From the NCBI GenBank assembly GCA_050251715.1, contig JBFWMG010000012.1, positions 35,289 to 99,288 of the forward strand: DNA of 64,000 nt, read 5' to 3'. This stretch comes from JBFWMG01 sp050251715 (GTDB lineage: Bacteria > Desulfobacterota > Desulfovibrionia > Desulfovibrionales > Desulfovibrionaceae). Positions 54,001-64,000 of the stretch are shown here, piece by piece. The notes below the pieces were generated by a model, which was not told where the DNA came from, searched no databases, and saw only the letters and a program-made list of their open reading frames with translations. A program made the translations under genes and the position numbers. Position 1 is the first letter of the stretch, and each line of letters begins with the position of its first letter.

Positions 54001-54695
54001 TGCTCGCCTCGGGCGAGGACATCAACGTGTTCGTCATGGACACCGAGGTGTACTCCAACACGGGCGGCCAGGCCTCCAAGGCCACGCCCACCGGCGCCAT
54101 CGCCAAGTTCGCGGCAGCGGGCAAGCGCACCGCCAAAAAGGATCTGGCCCGCATGGTCATGAGCTACGGCTCGGTGTATGTGGCCACCGTGGGCATGGGC
54201 TCCAACAAGCAGCAGTTGCTCAAGGCGCTGCAGGAGGCCGAGTCCTACCCCGGCCCCTCGCTGGTCATCGCCTACGCGCCCTGCATCAACCAGGGCATCC
54301 GCAAGGGCATGGGCAAGACCCAGGAAGAGACCCGGCTGGCCGTGGCCTCGGGCTACTGGCCGCTGTTCCGCTACGACCCCAGGCTGATCGACAAGGGCGA
54401 GAATCCCTTCCAGCTCGACTCCAAGATGCCCGACGGCACCCTGCAGGAGTTCCTGGGCGGCGAGACCCGCTACGCCGCGCTGGAAAAGCTCTTCCCCGCC
54501 ATGTCCAAGGAGCTGCGTGCCGGCATCGACAAGGACATCCAGAAGCGCTGGGCCATTCTGACCTCGCTGGCAGAGCACAACCCCTATGCCTCGCTCGCCG
54601 CGCCCGACGGTGACGGATGCGTCATGGCCGGAACCGCCGAGCACGCCCGCCCCGAGGGCGGCGAGCCCTGCGACGACGGCCGCGCGGGCAAATAA
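51078..54695 (+). CDS. por: Pyruvate:ferredoxin (flavodoxin) oxidoreductase, one chain
   Basis: A 1205-residue PFOR that turns pyruvate and CoA to acetyl-CoA, CO2 and reduced ferredoxin. N-terminal domain YPITPSSTMAELIDDW, two ferredoxin-like 4Fe-4S motifs (CIQCNQCSFVCPH and CLGCGNCADICPA), the proximal cluster CAGCGETPY, and the thiamine-PP site (GDGWAYDIGYGGVDH, NTEVYSNTGGQ-like). AAAGGAG precedes ATG 51078. In sulfate reducers this is a central enzyme of lactate/pyruvate oxidation. A very strong terminator follows. Confidence 0.97.
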   Translation: MAKRKATIDGNTAAAHVAYAFSDVAAVYPITPSSTMAELIDDWAAQGRTNIFGQLVKVREMQSEAGAAGAVHGSLAGGALTSTFTASQGLLLMIPNMYKISGELLPGVFHVSARALAAHALSIFGDHADVMACRQTGFAMLAASSVQEAHDMALATHIAAVESSVPFLHFFDGFRTSHEIQKIDILDYEDMAPLINLDKIAAFRARAMNPEHPETRGTAQNPDIYFQAREAANPYYNAVPAIVADALDKVNGVMGTSYSLFDYVGAADAEYVVVAMGSGCEAIEEAVNHYCARGEKVGMVKVRLFRPFVNEAILAAIPASAKIVTVLDRTKEPGAAADPLFLDVCQAMQQGGRAVTLLGGRYGLGSKEFTPAMVKAIFQNMAAAAPKNHFTVGIVDDVTGTSLDIPAASDITPKGTVQCKFWGLGADGTVGANKEAIKIIGNNTDLYAQGYFAYDSKKSGGITISHLRFGEKPIQSTYLINTADYVACHNPSYVRLYDVLEGIKDNGIFLLNSPWTLEQMETELPAAMRRTIAAKKLKFYTIDAVKIAAEVGLGGRINMVMQTTFFKLSGVLPFEQAVDILKKSIKKMFGKKGDKIVNMNVAAVDKAAEALVEIAYPASWATAADEAAPATSEPDFVKNVMKPMLAQKGDSLPVSAFTPDGTFPTATSQYEKRGVAILVPEWQSENCIQCNQCSFVCPHSALRPVLVTDAEMKGAPATFATLEANGKELKGLRYRMQVNTQDCLGCGNCADICPAKTKALVMKPIATQTGDQVPNFAFSATVTYKDDLLKRASLKGSQFQRSLMEFSGACAGCGETPYVKLITQLFGERMIVANATGCSSIWGASAPSVPYCVNKDGHGPAWGNSLFEDAAEYGFGIGVAIAHRRDKLALLMTEALQGDASAAIKTAMQAWLDGKDDATASRAAGDQLKTLLADAKDGVLAEIASMADLFTKKSMWVFGGDGWAYDIGYGGVDHVLASGEDINVFVMDTEVYSNTGGQASKATPTGAIAKFAAAGKRTAKKDLARMVMSYGSVYVATVGMGSNKQQLLKALQEAESYPGPSLVIAYAPCINQGIRKGMGKTQEETRLAVASGYWPLFRYDPRLIDKGENPFQLDSKMPDGTLQEFLGGETRYAALEKLFPAMSKELRAGIDKDIQKRWAILTSLAEHNPYASLAAPDGDGCVMAGTAEHARPEGGEPCDDGRAGK

Positions 54696-54711
54696 CCCCA
54701 CCAACAACATG

Positions 54712-54744
54712 GAGCGCCCTCTTTGGAGGGCGCTCTTTTTTTTT
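54712..54744 (+). terminator. Strong terminator after PFOR
   Basis: Perfect 10-bp stem GAGCGCCCTC/GAGGGCGCTC with loop TTTG and nine T residues. Confidence 0.96.
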
Positions 54745-54998
54745 TGCCGCAGCGCCGGGCAACGGCATGCGCGTTGCAAGCGCACTCCCGCCAGGCCAGG
54801 CATGGCAGTGGCACAATTTCCGCATCCCGGCGCATTGCGCTCCGGAGCGGAGGCTGGTAACGCCTAGGCGGCCCCGTTAGCCGACCCCGCCGGGAGACAA
54901 TCGACCCGGGGGGCGGCCCGCAGGGGCGACGCGCCGCAACGCGGCGCCACACACATGCCGGCCACGCCTGCGCGCGGCAGGCCGCAAACCGGGTCACC

Positions 54999-56929
54999 AT
55001 GAACATGCTGAAGGTCTTTTCCGAAATCCGCAATTACGCCGTGGTCAGCCGCATCGGCCTGCTGCTCATCTTCCTCATCCTGTTCGCCACGGCCATCAGC
55101 ATCACCTACAGCTATTACCTGTTCAAGGTGCACGACTCGTCCCTGGCCGTGGCCAAGGCGGCCATGAGCACGGGGTACGAGCGCACGCTGCGCGCCTCGG
55201 TGCAAACCCTGGCCAGCAGCCTGGGCGAGGAGGTGCGCAAGGCGCGCGAGCGGGGCGAGGATCCCAAGGAAGTGCTGTACCAGGCACTCAACAGCGTGCG
55301 CTACGAAGGCCAGGGCTACTATTTCATATACGACACCAAGGGCGTGAACATCGCCCACCCCTACAACCCCGAATTCAGGGGGCACGAGCGCCTCGGCATC
55401 GTGGACTCCCACGGCAAGCCCTACATCAAGCTGTTGGCGGACAAGGCCATGCACGGCGGCGGCTTTGTCACCTACTACTTCTTCAAACCGGGGGAGAACA
55501 CGCCCTCGCCCAAGCTGGTGTATGCGCAGCTCATTCCCGGCACGGACTACTGGCTGGCCACGGGGCTGTACATCGACGAGATCGAGGGCGAGCTGTCGCG
55601 GGTGACCAGGAGCTTCAACGAGACCCATCGCAACGCCATCACCACGGTGGGCGTGGGGGTGGTGCTCACGCTCCTGCTCATCGTGCTGCCCACGAGCCTG
55701 GTGATGATTAATTCCATCCTCAAGCCGTGGCGGCAACTGGAAAAGGAGCTGCGCCACGCCCAGAAGATGGAGGCCATCGGCATCTTCGCCAGTGGCATTT
55801 CCCACGATTTCAACAACATCCTTGGGGCCATCACCTCGTGCAGCGAGTTGGCCCTGACCGACACGCCCAACGACAGCCCGGTGAAGGAGGATTTGCAGCA
55901 CATCCTCAAGGCGGCCAAGCGCGGCAAGAGCCTCATCAACCGCATCAAGGCCTTCAGCCGCCGCGCCGACTCGCCGCGCCAGACCGTGCAGATGAAGCGC
56001 ATCGTGCGCGAATGCATGCATCTGGTGCAGACCTTTCTGCCCGCCACCATCACCGTGCAGGTCACCATCCGCGCCGAGCACGCCCAGGTCAACGGTTCGC
56101 CGGACCAGCTGCTCCAGGTGCTCATGAACCTGTGCACCAACGCGGAGCAGGCCATGCGCGGCATCAAGGGCGTGCTGGGGGTCGAACTGGACGTGGCCGA
56201 CCTGTCCAAGGAGGAGGCGCGCTCCATCGCCCTGCCACCGGGCTGCTACGTCAGCCTGGCCGTGACCGACAACGGCGTGGGCATGAAGCCGGTCATCCTC
56301 AAGCACATTTTCGAGCCGTTCTACACCACGCGCAAAAAGACCGGCGGCACGGGCCTGGGGTTGTCCATGTCCCACAGCATCGTCAAGGCGCACGGCGGCA
56401 CGGTCACGGTGAAGAGCGCGCAGGGCAAGGGCTCGACGTTCCGCGTCTTCCTGCCCTGCGCGGGCCAGGCCGAGGAGCAGGAACATGTGGAAGTGCTGGC
56501 CGATCTGCCGCGCGGCCACGAACGGCTGCTCATCGTGGACGACGACGAGGATCTGGTCTATTCCCTGCGCAAGGTGTTCAGCCGCCTGGGCTACGACGCC
56601 GTGAGCACCGTGGACAGCGACGAGGCGCTGGCCCTGTTCCGGGACGCCCCGGAAAGCTTTGACCTGCTGCTCACGGACCAGATGATGCCGCACATGACCG
56701 GCACGGAGCTGGTACGGGAGGTGCACGCCATCCGCAGCGATCTGCCGGTCATCCTGTGCAGCGGCTTCGAGGATCGCGGCCTCTTGCCGCGCATCCCCAA
56801 GGACTTGAAAAAGGCGGGGGTCTCGGAATTCTTCAGCAAGCCGTGCGACACCTCGGCCCTGTGCCGGGCGGTGCGCCGCCTGCTTGACGCGCGAGGCGGC
56901 GCGGCGGCGGAGCCCCCAAGGACCATGAC

Positions 56930-56933
<4 letters not shown>
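54999..56933 (+). CDS. Cache-domain hybrid sensor histidine kinase
   Basis: A 644-residue membrane kinase. TM1 (~17-40), a periplasmic single-Cache domain (~45-210, with GQGYYFIYDTKGVNIAHPYNP), TM2 (~213-238), HisKA with His269 in GISHDFNNILG, HATPase with N box LMNLCTNAEQA and GTGLGLSM, and a C-terminal receiver with Asp560. Cache domains of this sort sense small organic acids. It overlaps the sigma-54 activator gene by 4 bases, so they are a pair. The likely ligand is a dicarboxylate or similar; that follows from the operon after it, not from residues. Confidence 0.93.
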
Positions 56934-58411
<1,478 letters not shown>

Positions 58412-58440
58412 CGCGCCAGGAACGCCCCACACCAGCGCGC

Positions 58441-58480
58441 CCCACGCGCATCAGCCCCACGCGCATCAGCCCCACGCGCC
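58441..58480. repeat. 15-bp tandem repeat
   Basis: CCCACGCGCATCAGC at 58441 and 58456, partial third at 58471; between the activator stop and its terminator. Confidence 0.85.
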
Positions 58481-58498
58481 CCAAGCGCCGCACGCCAT

Positions 58499-58531
58499 GC
58501 AAAGGACGGTTCACGCCGTCCTTTGCTTTTT
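58499..58531 (+). terminator. Terminator of the kinase/activator operon
   Basis: Perfect 11-bp stem GCAAAGGACGG/CCGTCCTTTGC with a 6-base loop, then TTTTT. Confidence 0.92.
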
Positions 58532-58688
58532 CCTCGCCGCCCCGCCGCCACGGCCCAGCCCCATCCGCCCTGCCGCCGCTTTCCTGCCCCGCAGGAATTC
58601 CTTTTCCTCGCCAGCGGGAACCAGAAACCCCGCCCCTGCATTCTGTAATACAACACAGCCAAATAGCTAAATAATTTATTCACATCGC

Positions 58689-58705
58689 TTGGCACGGCCC
58701 ATGCT
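58689..58705 (+). promoter_or_regulatory. Sigma-54 (-24/-12) promoter of the frd-fum-mae operon
   Basis: TTGGCACGGCCCATGCT: the -24 GG at 58691-58692 and -12 GC at 58703-58704 are exactly 10 bases apart, matching consensus TGGCACG-N4-TTGCT with one mismatch. The ~50 bases before it are AT-rich, as for an IHF site and activator loop. It lies 263 bases before the frdC ATG, leaving a long leader that has no ORF of note. Confidence 0.82.
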
Positions 58706-58967
58706 TATGAGGCCTACGGCATGTTCGGACCGAGCCCCACTCGCGGCTCGCCGCACGACACCCACAGCAGCAAGGAGGTCTCCCCACGCTGAACCGCCGC
58801 ACAGCAGGACGCCACCAACCGCCCGTCCCCAGGGACGGCGCGCGAGGTACAGGGGCTTGGTCCATCACAGGCGCAGCCGGTCAAAAACCATCATCCACAC
58901 CACAACAGAGGCGACCCGTTTTTTCGTCAATCGTCAGCAGGAACCGTATTTCCGGAGGAATAACACC

Positions 58968-59618
58968 ATGAACGTAAGCACCTTAACCCTGCACGTGCCG
59001 CAGCGAAACAAGCTCTCGGGCCGTCTCGACTTCGCGCAGATGGTATCCGGCGTGCTGCTCATCCTGTTCTTGTGGGCGCATCTCATGCTGGTTTCCAGCG
59101 TGCTCATCGCCCCCGGCCTCATGAACGCCATCGCCGACTTCTTCGAGGCCACCTACATGGCCCAGGTGGGCGGCCCGGCCATCTTTCTCATGATGCTCGC
59201 CCACTTTTTGCTGGCCGCGCGCAAGATGCCCTTCCAGCAGCAAGAGCTCAAGGCGTTCCGCGCCCACAGCCAGATGATGCACCACAAGGACACCACCATG
59301 TGGCTGGTGCAGGTGCTCTCCGCGCTGGTCATCCTGGTGCTCGCCTCCATCCACATGTTCGTGGTGCTCACCGACCTGCCCATCACCGCGGCCAAGAGCG
59401 CGGACCGCATCCAGCACGGCTGGCTGTACATGTACCTGGTGCTGCTGCCCATGGCCGAAATGCATGTGGGCATAGGGTTTTACCGCATCGGCGTGAAATA
59501 CGGCTTCATCAACAGCGCCAAGCGCGCCTGGTACCAGAAGGCCGAGAACGTCATGATGCTCGGCTTCATCGGCATCGGCCTCATGACCCTCACCCGGTTC
59601 ATGCTGCTGGCCAATTAA
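58968..59618 (+). CDS. frdC: Fumarate reductase cytochrome b subunit
   Basis: A 216-residue five-helix membrane subunit of the di-heme, Wolinella type. Conserved His residues for heme lie in the helices (LWAHLML, MLAHFLLAA, SIHMFVVL, MAEMHVGIG). It takes electrons from menaquinol and passes them to FrdB. CCGGAGGAA precedes ATG 58968; the longer upstream frame covers the promoter and is not real. Confidence 0.94.
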   Translation: MNVSTLTLHVPQRNKLSGRLDFAQMVSGVLLILFLWAHLMLVSSVLIAPGLMNAIADFFEATYMAQVGGPAIFLMMLAHFLLAARKMPFQQQELKAFRAHSQMMHHKDTTMWLVQVLSALVILVLASIHMFVVLTDLPITAAKSADRIQHGWLYMYLVLLPMAEMHVGIGFYRIGVKYGFINSAKRAWYQKAENVMMLGFIGIGLMTLTRFMLLAN

Positions 59619-59630
59619 GGGGAGGACCAC

Positions 59631-61517
59631 ATGCAAGTATTTTACACCGACGTGTTGTGCATCGGCGCGGGCCTGGCCGGCGAGCGCGTGGCCGTTGAGG
59701 CCGCCATGGCCGGGTTCGAGACCATCTGCCTGAGCCTGGTGCCGCCCCGGCGCTCCCATTCCTCCGCCGCCCAGGGCGGCATGCAGGCCGCGCTCGGCAA
59801 CGCCATCATGGGCGACGGCGACAGCCCGGACATCCACTTTGCGGACACGGTCAAGGGCTCGGACTGGGGCTGCGACCAGGAAGTGGCGCGCATCTTCGCC
59901 AACACCGCGCCCATCGTGATGCGCGAAGTGGCCCACTGGGGCGTGCCGTGGAACCGCGTGGAAGCGGGCGTGCACACCTACTACAAGGGCGGCAAGCCCT
60001 TTGACGCCGAGGAAAAGAAGGACAAGCACGGCCTCATCCACGCCCGCGCCTTTGGCGGCACGGCCAAGTGGCGCACCTGCTACACCGCCGACGGCACGGG
60101 CCGCTCGGTGCTCAACACCCTGGACAGCAAGTGCCTGCAGTACGGCGTGCGCGTGCACGACCGCACCCAGGCCGAGGCGCTCATCCACGACGGCGAAAAC
60201 TGCCTGGGCTGCATTGCCCGGTGCAACCGCACCGGCGAGCTGCGCGCCTATTTCGCGGCGGCCACGCTCATCGCCACGGGCGGCTACGGCCGCATCTACA
60301 AGGCCACCACCAACGCGGTCATCTGCGACGGCGGCGGCCAGATCATCGCCCTGGACACGGGCCTTGTGCCCATGGGCAACGCCGAGGCCGTGCAGTTCCA
60401 CCCCACGGGCACCGTGCCCACCGACATCCTGGTCACAGAGGGCTGCCGGGGCGACGGCGGCACGCTGCTGGACGTGAACAACTACCGCTTCATGCCCGAC
60501 TACGAGCCGGAAAAGGCGGAGCTTGCCTCCCGCGACGTGGTGTCGCGCCGCATGACCGAGCACATGCGCAAAGGCCTGGGCGTCAAGAGCCCCTACGGCG
60601 ACCACCTGTGGCTGGACATCCGCCACCTGGGCGTCAAGCACATCACCACCAAGCTGCGCGAAGTCTACGACATCTGCACCAACTTCCTGGGCGTGAATCC
60701 CATCACCGGCCTCATCCCCGTGCGGCCCACGCAGCACTACTCCATGGGCGGCGTGCGCACCAACGCCGACGGCGCGGTCTATGGCCTCAAGGGGCTGTTC
60801 GCGGCGGGCGAGGCCGCCTGCTGGGACATGCACGGCTTCAACCGCCTGGGCGGCAACTCCCTGGCCGAAACCGTGGTCGCGGGCCGCTTCATCGGCAAGA
60901 AGATGGTCCAATTCCTCCAGGGCGCGGACGTCACCTTCTCGCAGGCCGCCATGCGCGACGCCACGGCCAAGGTCGAGGAGCGCATCAAGGATCTGACCAC
61001 GGGCCGCAAGGGCAAGGAAAGCGCGCTCGCCATCCGCAACGAGATGCAGGACGTGATGATGGACGGCGTGGGCATCTTCCGCAACGGCAAGGATCTGCAA
61101 ACCGCCGTGGACAAGCTGCACGTGCTCTATGAGCGGTCGCACAAGATCGCGCTCACCGGCTCCGTCAAGGGTTTCAACCCGGAAATCGCACTCGCCATGC
61201 GCGTGCCCGGCATGCTGAAGCTGGCCCAGTGCACCGCCTTCGGCGCGCTCCAGCGCACCGAATCGCGCGGCGCGCACACCCGCGAGGACTTCCCCGAGCG
61301 CAACGACCGCGACTGGCTCAACCGCACCCTGGCCTACTGGAAATCCGGCGAAACCATGCCCACCCTGGAATACGAGGAGGCCTCGCCCTACTACGAAATG
61401 CCTCCCGGCGACCGGGGCTACGGCGGCGGCCAGACCATCAAGGACGAGCTGTCACCGGACAAGATCCTCAAGCCCGGCGACCGCCCCAGGGCTCTGGACA
61501 AGATCGAGTCGGTCTGA
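59631..61517 (+). CDS. frdA: Fumarate reductase flavoprotein subunit
   Basis: A 628-residue flavoprotein. FAD fold IGAGLAGERVAVEAA at the N-terminus and covalent-flavin His43 in RRSHSSAAQGGMQAALG. Active-site region HPTGTVPTDILVTEGCRGDGG; FAD C-terminal RLGGNSLAETVVAGR. Reduces fumarate to succinate (or runs as succinate dehydrogenase). 12 bases from frdC. Confidence 0.97.
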   Translation: MQVFYTDVLCIGAGLAGERVAVEAAMAGFETICLSLVPPRRSHSSAAQGGMQAALGNAIMGDGDSPDIHFADTVKGSDWGCDQEVARIFANTAPIVMREVAHWGVPWNRVEAGVHTYYKGGKPFDAEEKKDKHGLIHARAFGGTAKWRTCYTADGTGRSVLNTLDSKCLQYGVRVHDRTQAEALIHDGENCLGCIARCNRTGELRAYFAAATLIATGGYGRIYKATTNAVICDGGGQIIALDTGLVPMGNAEAVQFHPTGTVPTDILVTEGCRGDGGTLLDVNNYRFMPDYEPEKAELASRDVVSRRMTEHMRKGLGVKSPYGDHLWLDIRHLGVKHITTKLREVYDICTNFLGVNPITGLIPVRPTQHYSMGGVRTNADGAVYGLKGLFAAGEAACWDMHGFNRLGGNSLAETVVAGRFIGKKMVQFLQGADVTFSQAAMRDATAKVEERIKDLTTGRKGKESALAIRNEMQDVMMDGVGIFRNGKDLQTAVDKLHVLYERSHKIALTGSVKGFNPEIALAMRVPGMLKLAQCTAFGALQRTESRGAHTREDFPERNDRDWLNRTLAYWKSGETMPTLEYEEASPYYEMPPGDRGYGGGQTIKDELSPDKILKPGDRPRALDKIESV

Positions 61518-61519
61518 CG

Positions 61520-61544
61520 CGTTTTCGTCCTGACACAAGACGCC
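61520..61544. repeat. 25-bp short dispersed repeat, copy B
   Basis: CGTTTTCGTCCTGACACAAG plus ACGCC; three differences from 10563-10587. Located right after the frdA stop, in the 118-base gap to frdB. Confidence 0.65.
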
Positions 61545-61635
61545 ATCCCGAACCCATGTCCCATTGCCGCAGCACAATGCATGAGAGCCGCCCCCCCGTT
61601 GCACGGGCAAGGCGCTCCAACCCAAGGAGCCAGTC

Positions 61636-62424
61636 ATGAATCGCAAACTCCACCTCAAAATATTCCGGTACAATCCGTTCGAGCCGGAAAACGAACCCCA
61701 CATGCAGTCGTTTTTCGTCAATGAATACGACTCCATGACCCTGTTCATCGCCCTAACCCAGATCCGCGAGGAGCAAGACCCCACCCTCAAGGTGGATTTC
61801 TGCTGCCGCGCGGGCATCTGCGGCTCGTGCGCCATGGTCATCAATGGCCGCCCCGGCCTGGCCTGCCACACCCAGACCAAGGACCTGCCCTCCGAGATCA
61901 CCCTGCACCCCCTGCCGGTGTTCAAGCTGCTGGGCGATTTGTCCGTGGACACGGGCACCTGGTTCCGCGACGTGGGCACGCGCATCGAGGCGTGGGTGCA
62001 CGGCAACGACGAGGCCTTTGACGCCAAGGCCGAGGAAATGCGCATGGAAAACGACCTGGCCAACGAGATCTTCGAGCTGGACCGGTGCATCGAATGCGGC
62101 TGCTGCATCGCAGCCTGCGGCACGGCCCGCATGCGCGAGGACTTTCTCGGCGCGGCGTCCATCGCGCGCATCGCCCGCTTCTACATCGACCCCCGCGACC
62201 AGCGCGTGGAGGACGCCTACTACGACGTGATCGGCACCGACCAGGGCGTGTTCGGCTGCATGGGCCTCTTGGGCTGCGAGGACGTGTGCCCCAAGCGCCT
62301 GCCGCTCCAGAACCAGCTGGGCATGATGCGCCGCATGCTCGCCCTCAACTCCGTCCGGGGCATCCTGCCCAAGGCGGTCATCAACATGCTCAAGCCCAAG
62401 GGAGCCGCCCATGAAACGCATTAA
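61636..62424 (+). CDS. frdB: Fumarate reductase iron-sulfur subunit
   Basis: A 262-residue protein with 2Fe-2S ligands in CCRAGICGSCAM and two further clusters from CIECGCCIAACG and CMGLLGCEDVCPK. Ferries electrons from FrdC hemes to FrdA flavin. AAGGAG precedes ATG 61636. Its end overlaps the fumarase alpha start by 14 bases. Confidence 0.97.
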   Translation: MNRKLHLKIFRYNPFEPENEPHMQSFFVNEYDSMTLFIALTQIREEQDPTLKVDFCCRAGICGSCAMVINGRPGLACHTQTKDLPSEITLHPLPVFKLLGDLSVDTGTWFRDVGTRIEAWVHGNDEAFDAKAEEMRMENDLANEIFELDRCIECGCCIAACGTARMREDFLGAASIARIARFYIDPRDQRVEDAYYDVIGTDQGVFGCMGLLGCEDVCPKRLPLQNQLGMMRRMLALNSVRGILPKAVINMLKPKGAAHETH

Positions 62425-63250
62425 GGCGTCCGACATCCACGCCACGCTGCGCGACGCCATCATGGATACCTGCCGTATCCTCAACGACGACGTGTACGGC
62501 GCGTTCACCAAGGCCCGGGAGAACGAGACCTCGGACTCGGCCAAGGAAGTGCTCACCCAGCTCATCGACAACGCGGACCTGGCGCGCAACTCGCAACTGG
62601 CCCTGTGCCAGGACACGGGCGCGGCCATCTTCTTCGTGGAGATGGGCGAGGACGTGGCCATAGAGGGCGGCAGCCTGAAGCAGGTCATCACCGACGCCAT
62701 GGTCGAGGCCTATGACAAGGGTTTTTTGCGCAAATCCATGTGCCACCCGCTCACCCGCAAGAACAGCGGCAACAACACCCCGGCCATCATCCACATCGAC
62801 CTCGTGCCCGGCGACGCGCTCAGAATCCGCTTCATGGCCAAGGGCGGCGGCAGCGAAAACATGTCCAAGTGCGCCATGCTCAAGCCCGCCCAGGGCTGGC
62901 CCGGCATCAAGGATTTCGTGGTGCGCACCATGGCCGAGGCCGGTCCCAACCCCTGCCCGCCCACCGTGGTGGGCGTGGGCATCGGCGGCACCTTCGACCT
63001 GGCTCCCGCCCTGGCCAAGGAGGCGCTCTTCCGCCCCATCGGCGTGCGCCATCCCGACCCGGAACTGGCGGCCATGGAAGAGGAACTGCTGGCGGCCATC
63101 AACGATCTGGGCATCGGCCCCATGGGCCTGGGCGGCAAGACCACCAGCCTGGACGTGAAGGTGGCCATGCATCCCTGCCACATCGCCAGCCTGCCCGTGG
63201 CGGTCAATGTCCAGTGCCACTCATCCCGCACCAAGGAGGTCATCTTCTAA
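62411..63250 (+). CDS. fumA: Class I fumarate hydratase, alpha (N-terminal) subunit
   Basis: A 279-residue subunit with iron-sulfur ligand Cys in LALCQDTGAAIFF, and MAKGGGSENMSKCAML and GVGIGGTFDLAP further on. With the beta subunit it hydrates fumarate to malate, oxygen-sensitively. A tartrate dehydratase of the same fold cannot be excluded, but the frd and malic enzyme neighbours favour fumarase. The symbol follows the class I family; two-subunit forms are also called fumA/fumB or ttdA/ttdB. Confidence 0.93.
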   Translation: MKRIKASDIHATLRDAIMDTCRILNDDVYGAFTKARENETSDSAKEVLTQLIDNADLARNSQLALCQDTGAAIFFVEMGEDVAIEGGSLKQVITDAMVEAYDKGFLRKSMCHPLTRKNSGNNTPAIIHIDLVPGDALRIRFMAKGGGSENMSKCAMLKPAQGWPGIKDFVVRTMAEAGPNPCPPTVVGVGIGGTFDLAPALAKEALFRPIGVRHPDPELAAMEEELLAAINDLGIGPMGLGGKTTSLDVKVAMHPCHIASLPVAVNVQCHSSRTKEVIF

Positions 63251-63795
63251 TGGCTACCCACAACCTGACCACCCCGTTGCGGGACGCGGATCTCATCGCG
63301 CTCAAGGCGGGCGACGTGGTCAACCTGACCGGCGTCATCTACACGGCCCGCGACGCGGCGCACAAGCGGCTCATGGCCTCCATCGACGCGGGCGAGCCCC
63401 TGCCCTTCGAGCTGACCGGCGCGGCCATCTACTACGTGGGCCCGGCCCCGGCTCCTCCCGGCTGCGCCATCGGCTCGGCCGGCCCCACGACAAGCGGCCG
63501 CATGGATGCCTACGCCCCCCGGCTGCACAGCCTGGGCGTGAAGGCGAGCATCGGCAAGGGCAAGCGCTCCCAGGACGTGCGCGACGCCCTGGTCAAGCAC
63601 GTGGGCGTCTACTTCGGCGCCACGGGCGGCGCGGGCGCGCTCCTGTCCCAGCGCATCGAGGCCTCCGAGGTCATCGCCTACGAAGAGCTTGGCCCCGAGG
63701 CCATCCGCAAACTCACGGTCAAGGATTTCCCGCTGCTCGTGGTCAACGACGCCCACGGCGACGAGCTGTACGCCAAACCCAACTACGACCTCTAA
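63250..63795 (+). CDS. fumB: Class I fumarate hydratase, beta (C-terminal) subunit
   Basis: A 181-residue subunit; LKAGDVVNLTGVIYTARDAAHKRL and GPTTSGRMDAY are family marks, and the catalytic region ends GATGGAGALLSQRI. The ATG shares one base with the alpha stop (TAATG), so translation is coupled. Confidence 0.93.
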   Translation: MATHNLTTPLRDADLIALKAGDVVNLTGVIYTARDAAHKRLMASIDAGEPLPFELTGAAIYYVGPAPAPPGCAIGSAGPTTSGRMDAYAPRLHSLGVKASIGKGKRSQDVRDALVKHVGVYFGATGGAGALLSQRIEASEVIAYEELGPEAIRKLTVKDFPLLVVNDAHGDELYAKPNYDL

Positions 63796-63820
63796 TCATT
63801 AGAGATTCAGGAGAAGACAC

Positions 63821-64000
63821 ATGGCTCTCTTTACCACGCAAGAAGCGCTCGACTATCACGAATTTCCCCGCAGGGGCAAAGTCGAGGTCGTCCCGGTCAA
63901 GCCCTGCAACACGCAGAAGGATCTGTCCCTGGCCTATTCCCCCGGCGTGGCCGAGGCGTGCAAGGCCATCCACGCCGATCCCGACCTGGTGGACACCTAC
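63821..64000 (+). CDS. maeB: Malic enzyme, N-terminal part (gene runs off the window end)
   Basis: 60 residues are visible: MALFTTQEALDYHEF..., then KDLSLAYSPGVAEACKAI, the N-terminal signature of NAD(P)-dependent malic enzyme. CAGGAGAAG precedes ATG 63821. It should convert malate to pyruvate, linking the frd/fum genes to PFOR. Whether it carries a C-terminal phosphotransacetylase-like domain cannot be seen. Confidence 0.9.
   Translation, partial: MALFTTQEALDYHEFPRRGKVEVVPVKPCNTQKDLSLAYSPGVAEACKAIHADPDLVDTY

Noticed and set aside
50790..54803. A 1337-codon open frame opposite to PFOR
   Set aside because: Same artefact: mirror of GC-rich codons, no recognisable domain.

Overview
The window is high-GC chromosomal DNA that looks like a Desulfovibrionaceae-type sulfate-reducing deltaproteobacterium. 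The reasons are the overall gene style, a one-chain pyruvate:ferredoxin oxidoreductase, a Wolinella-type fumarate reductase beside a two-subunit class I fumarase and malic enzyme, many chemotaxis and two-component proteins, and several small proteins of a Desulfovibrio kind. This is inferred from protein character only; no 16S gene or dissimilatory sulfate-reduction gene is present. Nearly all long ORFs opposite to genes are GC-driven shadows and are left out.

Layout. 1-6.3 kb: partial secreted protein, purC with a 28-codon ORF, tRNA-Ser(GGA), the SRP RNA, a DUF4198 periplasmic protein, a CheY-like regulator, a Tim44-like protein and a PEBP-like lipoprotein. 6.4-16.3 kb: EamA transporter, a branched-chain amino-acid ABC operon (livG-K-H-M-F), then a divergent Lrp-type regulator and the bifunctional proline catabolic enzyme PutA. 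16.4-20 kb: an AAA+ ATPase/subtilisin-like protease pair that looks like an inserted accessory module. 20-27.5 kb: EamA transporter, typA, a YhiN-type flavoprotein, a chemoreceptor and a small conserved protein. 27.8-36 kb (minus strand): translation operon thrS-infC-rpmI-rplT-pheS-pheT-merR-rpe, preceded by tRNA-Val(GAC). 36-41 kb: LysR regulator, C_GCAxxG_C_C redox protein, BASS-type transporter, EamA transporter, L-serine dehydratase. 41.5-49.2 kb: a divergent diadenylate-cyclase-like protein, a small Cys-rich protein, and a chemoreceptor/PAS-kinase/GGDEF-EAL operon. 50.5-54.7 kb: a small Cys/His protein and PFOR. 55-64 kb: a Cache hybrid kinase and a sigma-54 activator, then a -24/-12 promoter in front of frdC-frdA-frdB-fumA-fumB-maeB.

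How it fits together. The catabolic genes (putA, sdaA, PFOR, malic enzyme, fumarase, fumarate reductase, liv uptake) make up amino-acid/organic-acid metabolism around pyruvate and fumarate. The 55-64 kb block reads as one regulated unit: extracellular ligand, kinase, NtrC-type activator, sigma-54 promoter, then the malate/fumarate/succinate operon.

Points most worth a second look: the sigma-54 fumarate circuit, the AUA start of infC inside the thrS end, the AAA/subtilase pair, the DAC-like protein with an altered RHR motif, an 89-bp multi-hairpin repeat present three times, and a perfect 26-bp hairpin after the cheY-like gene.
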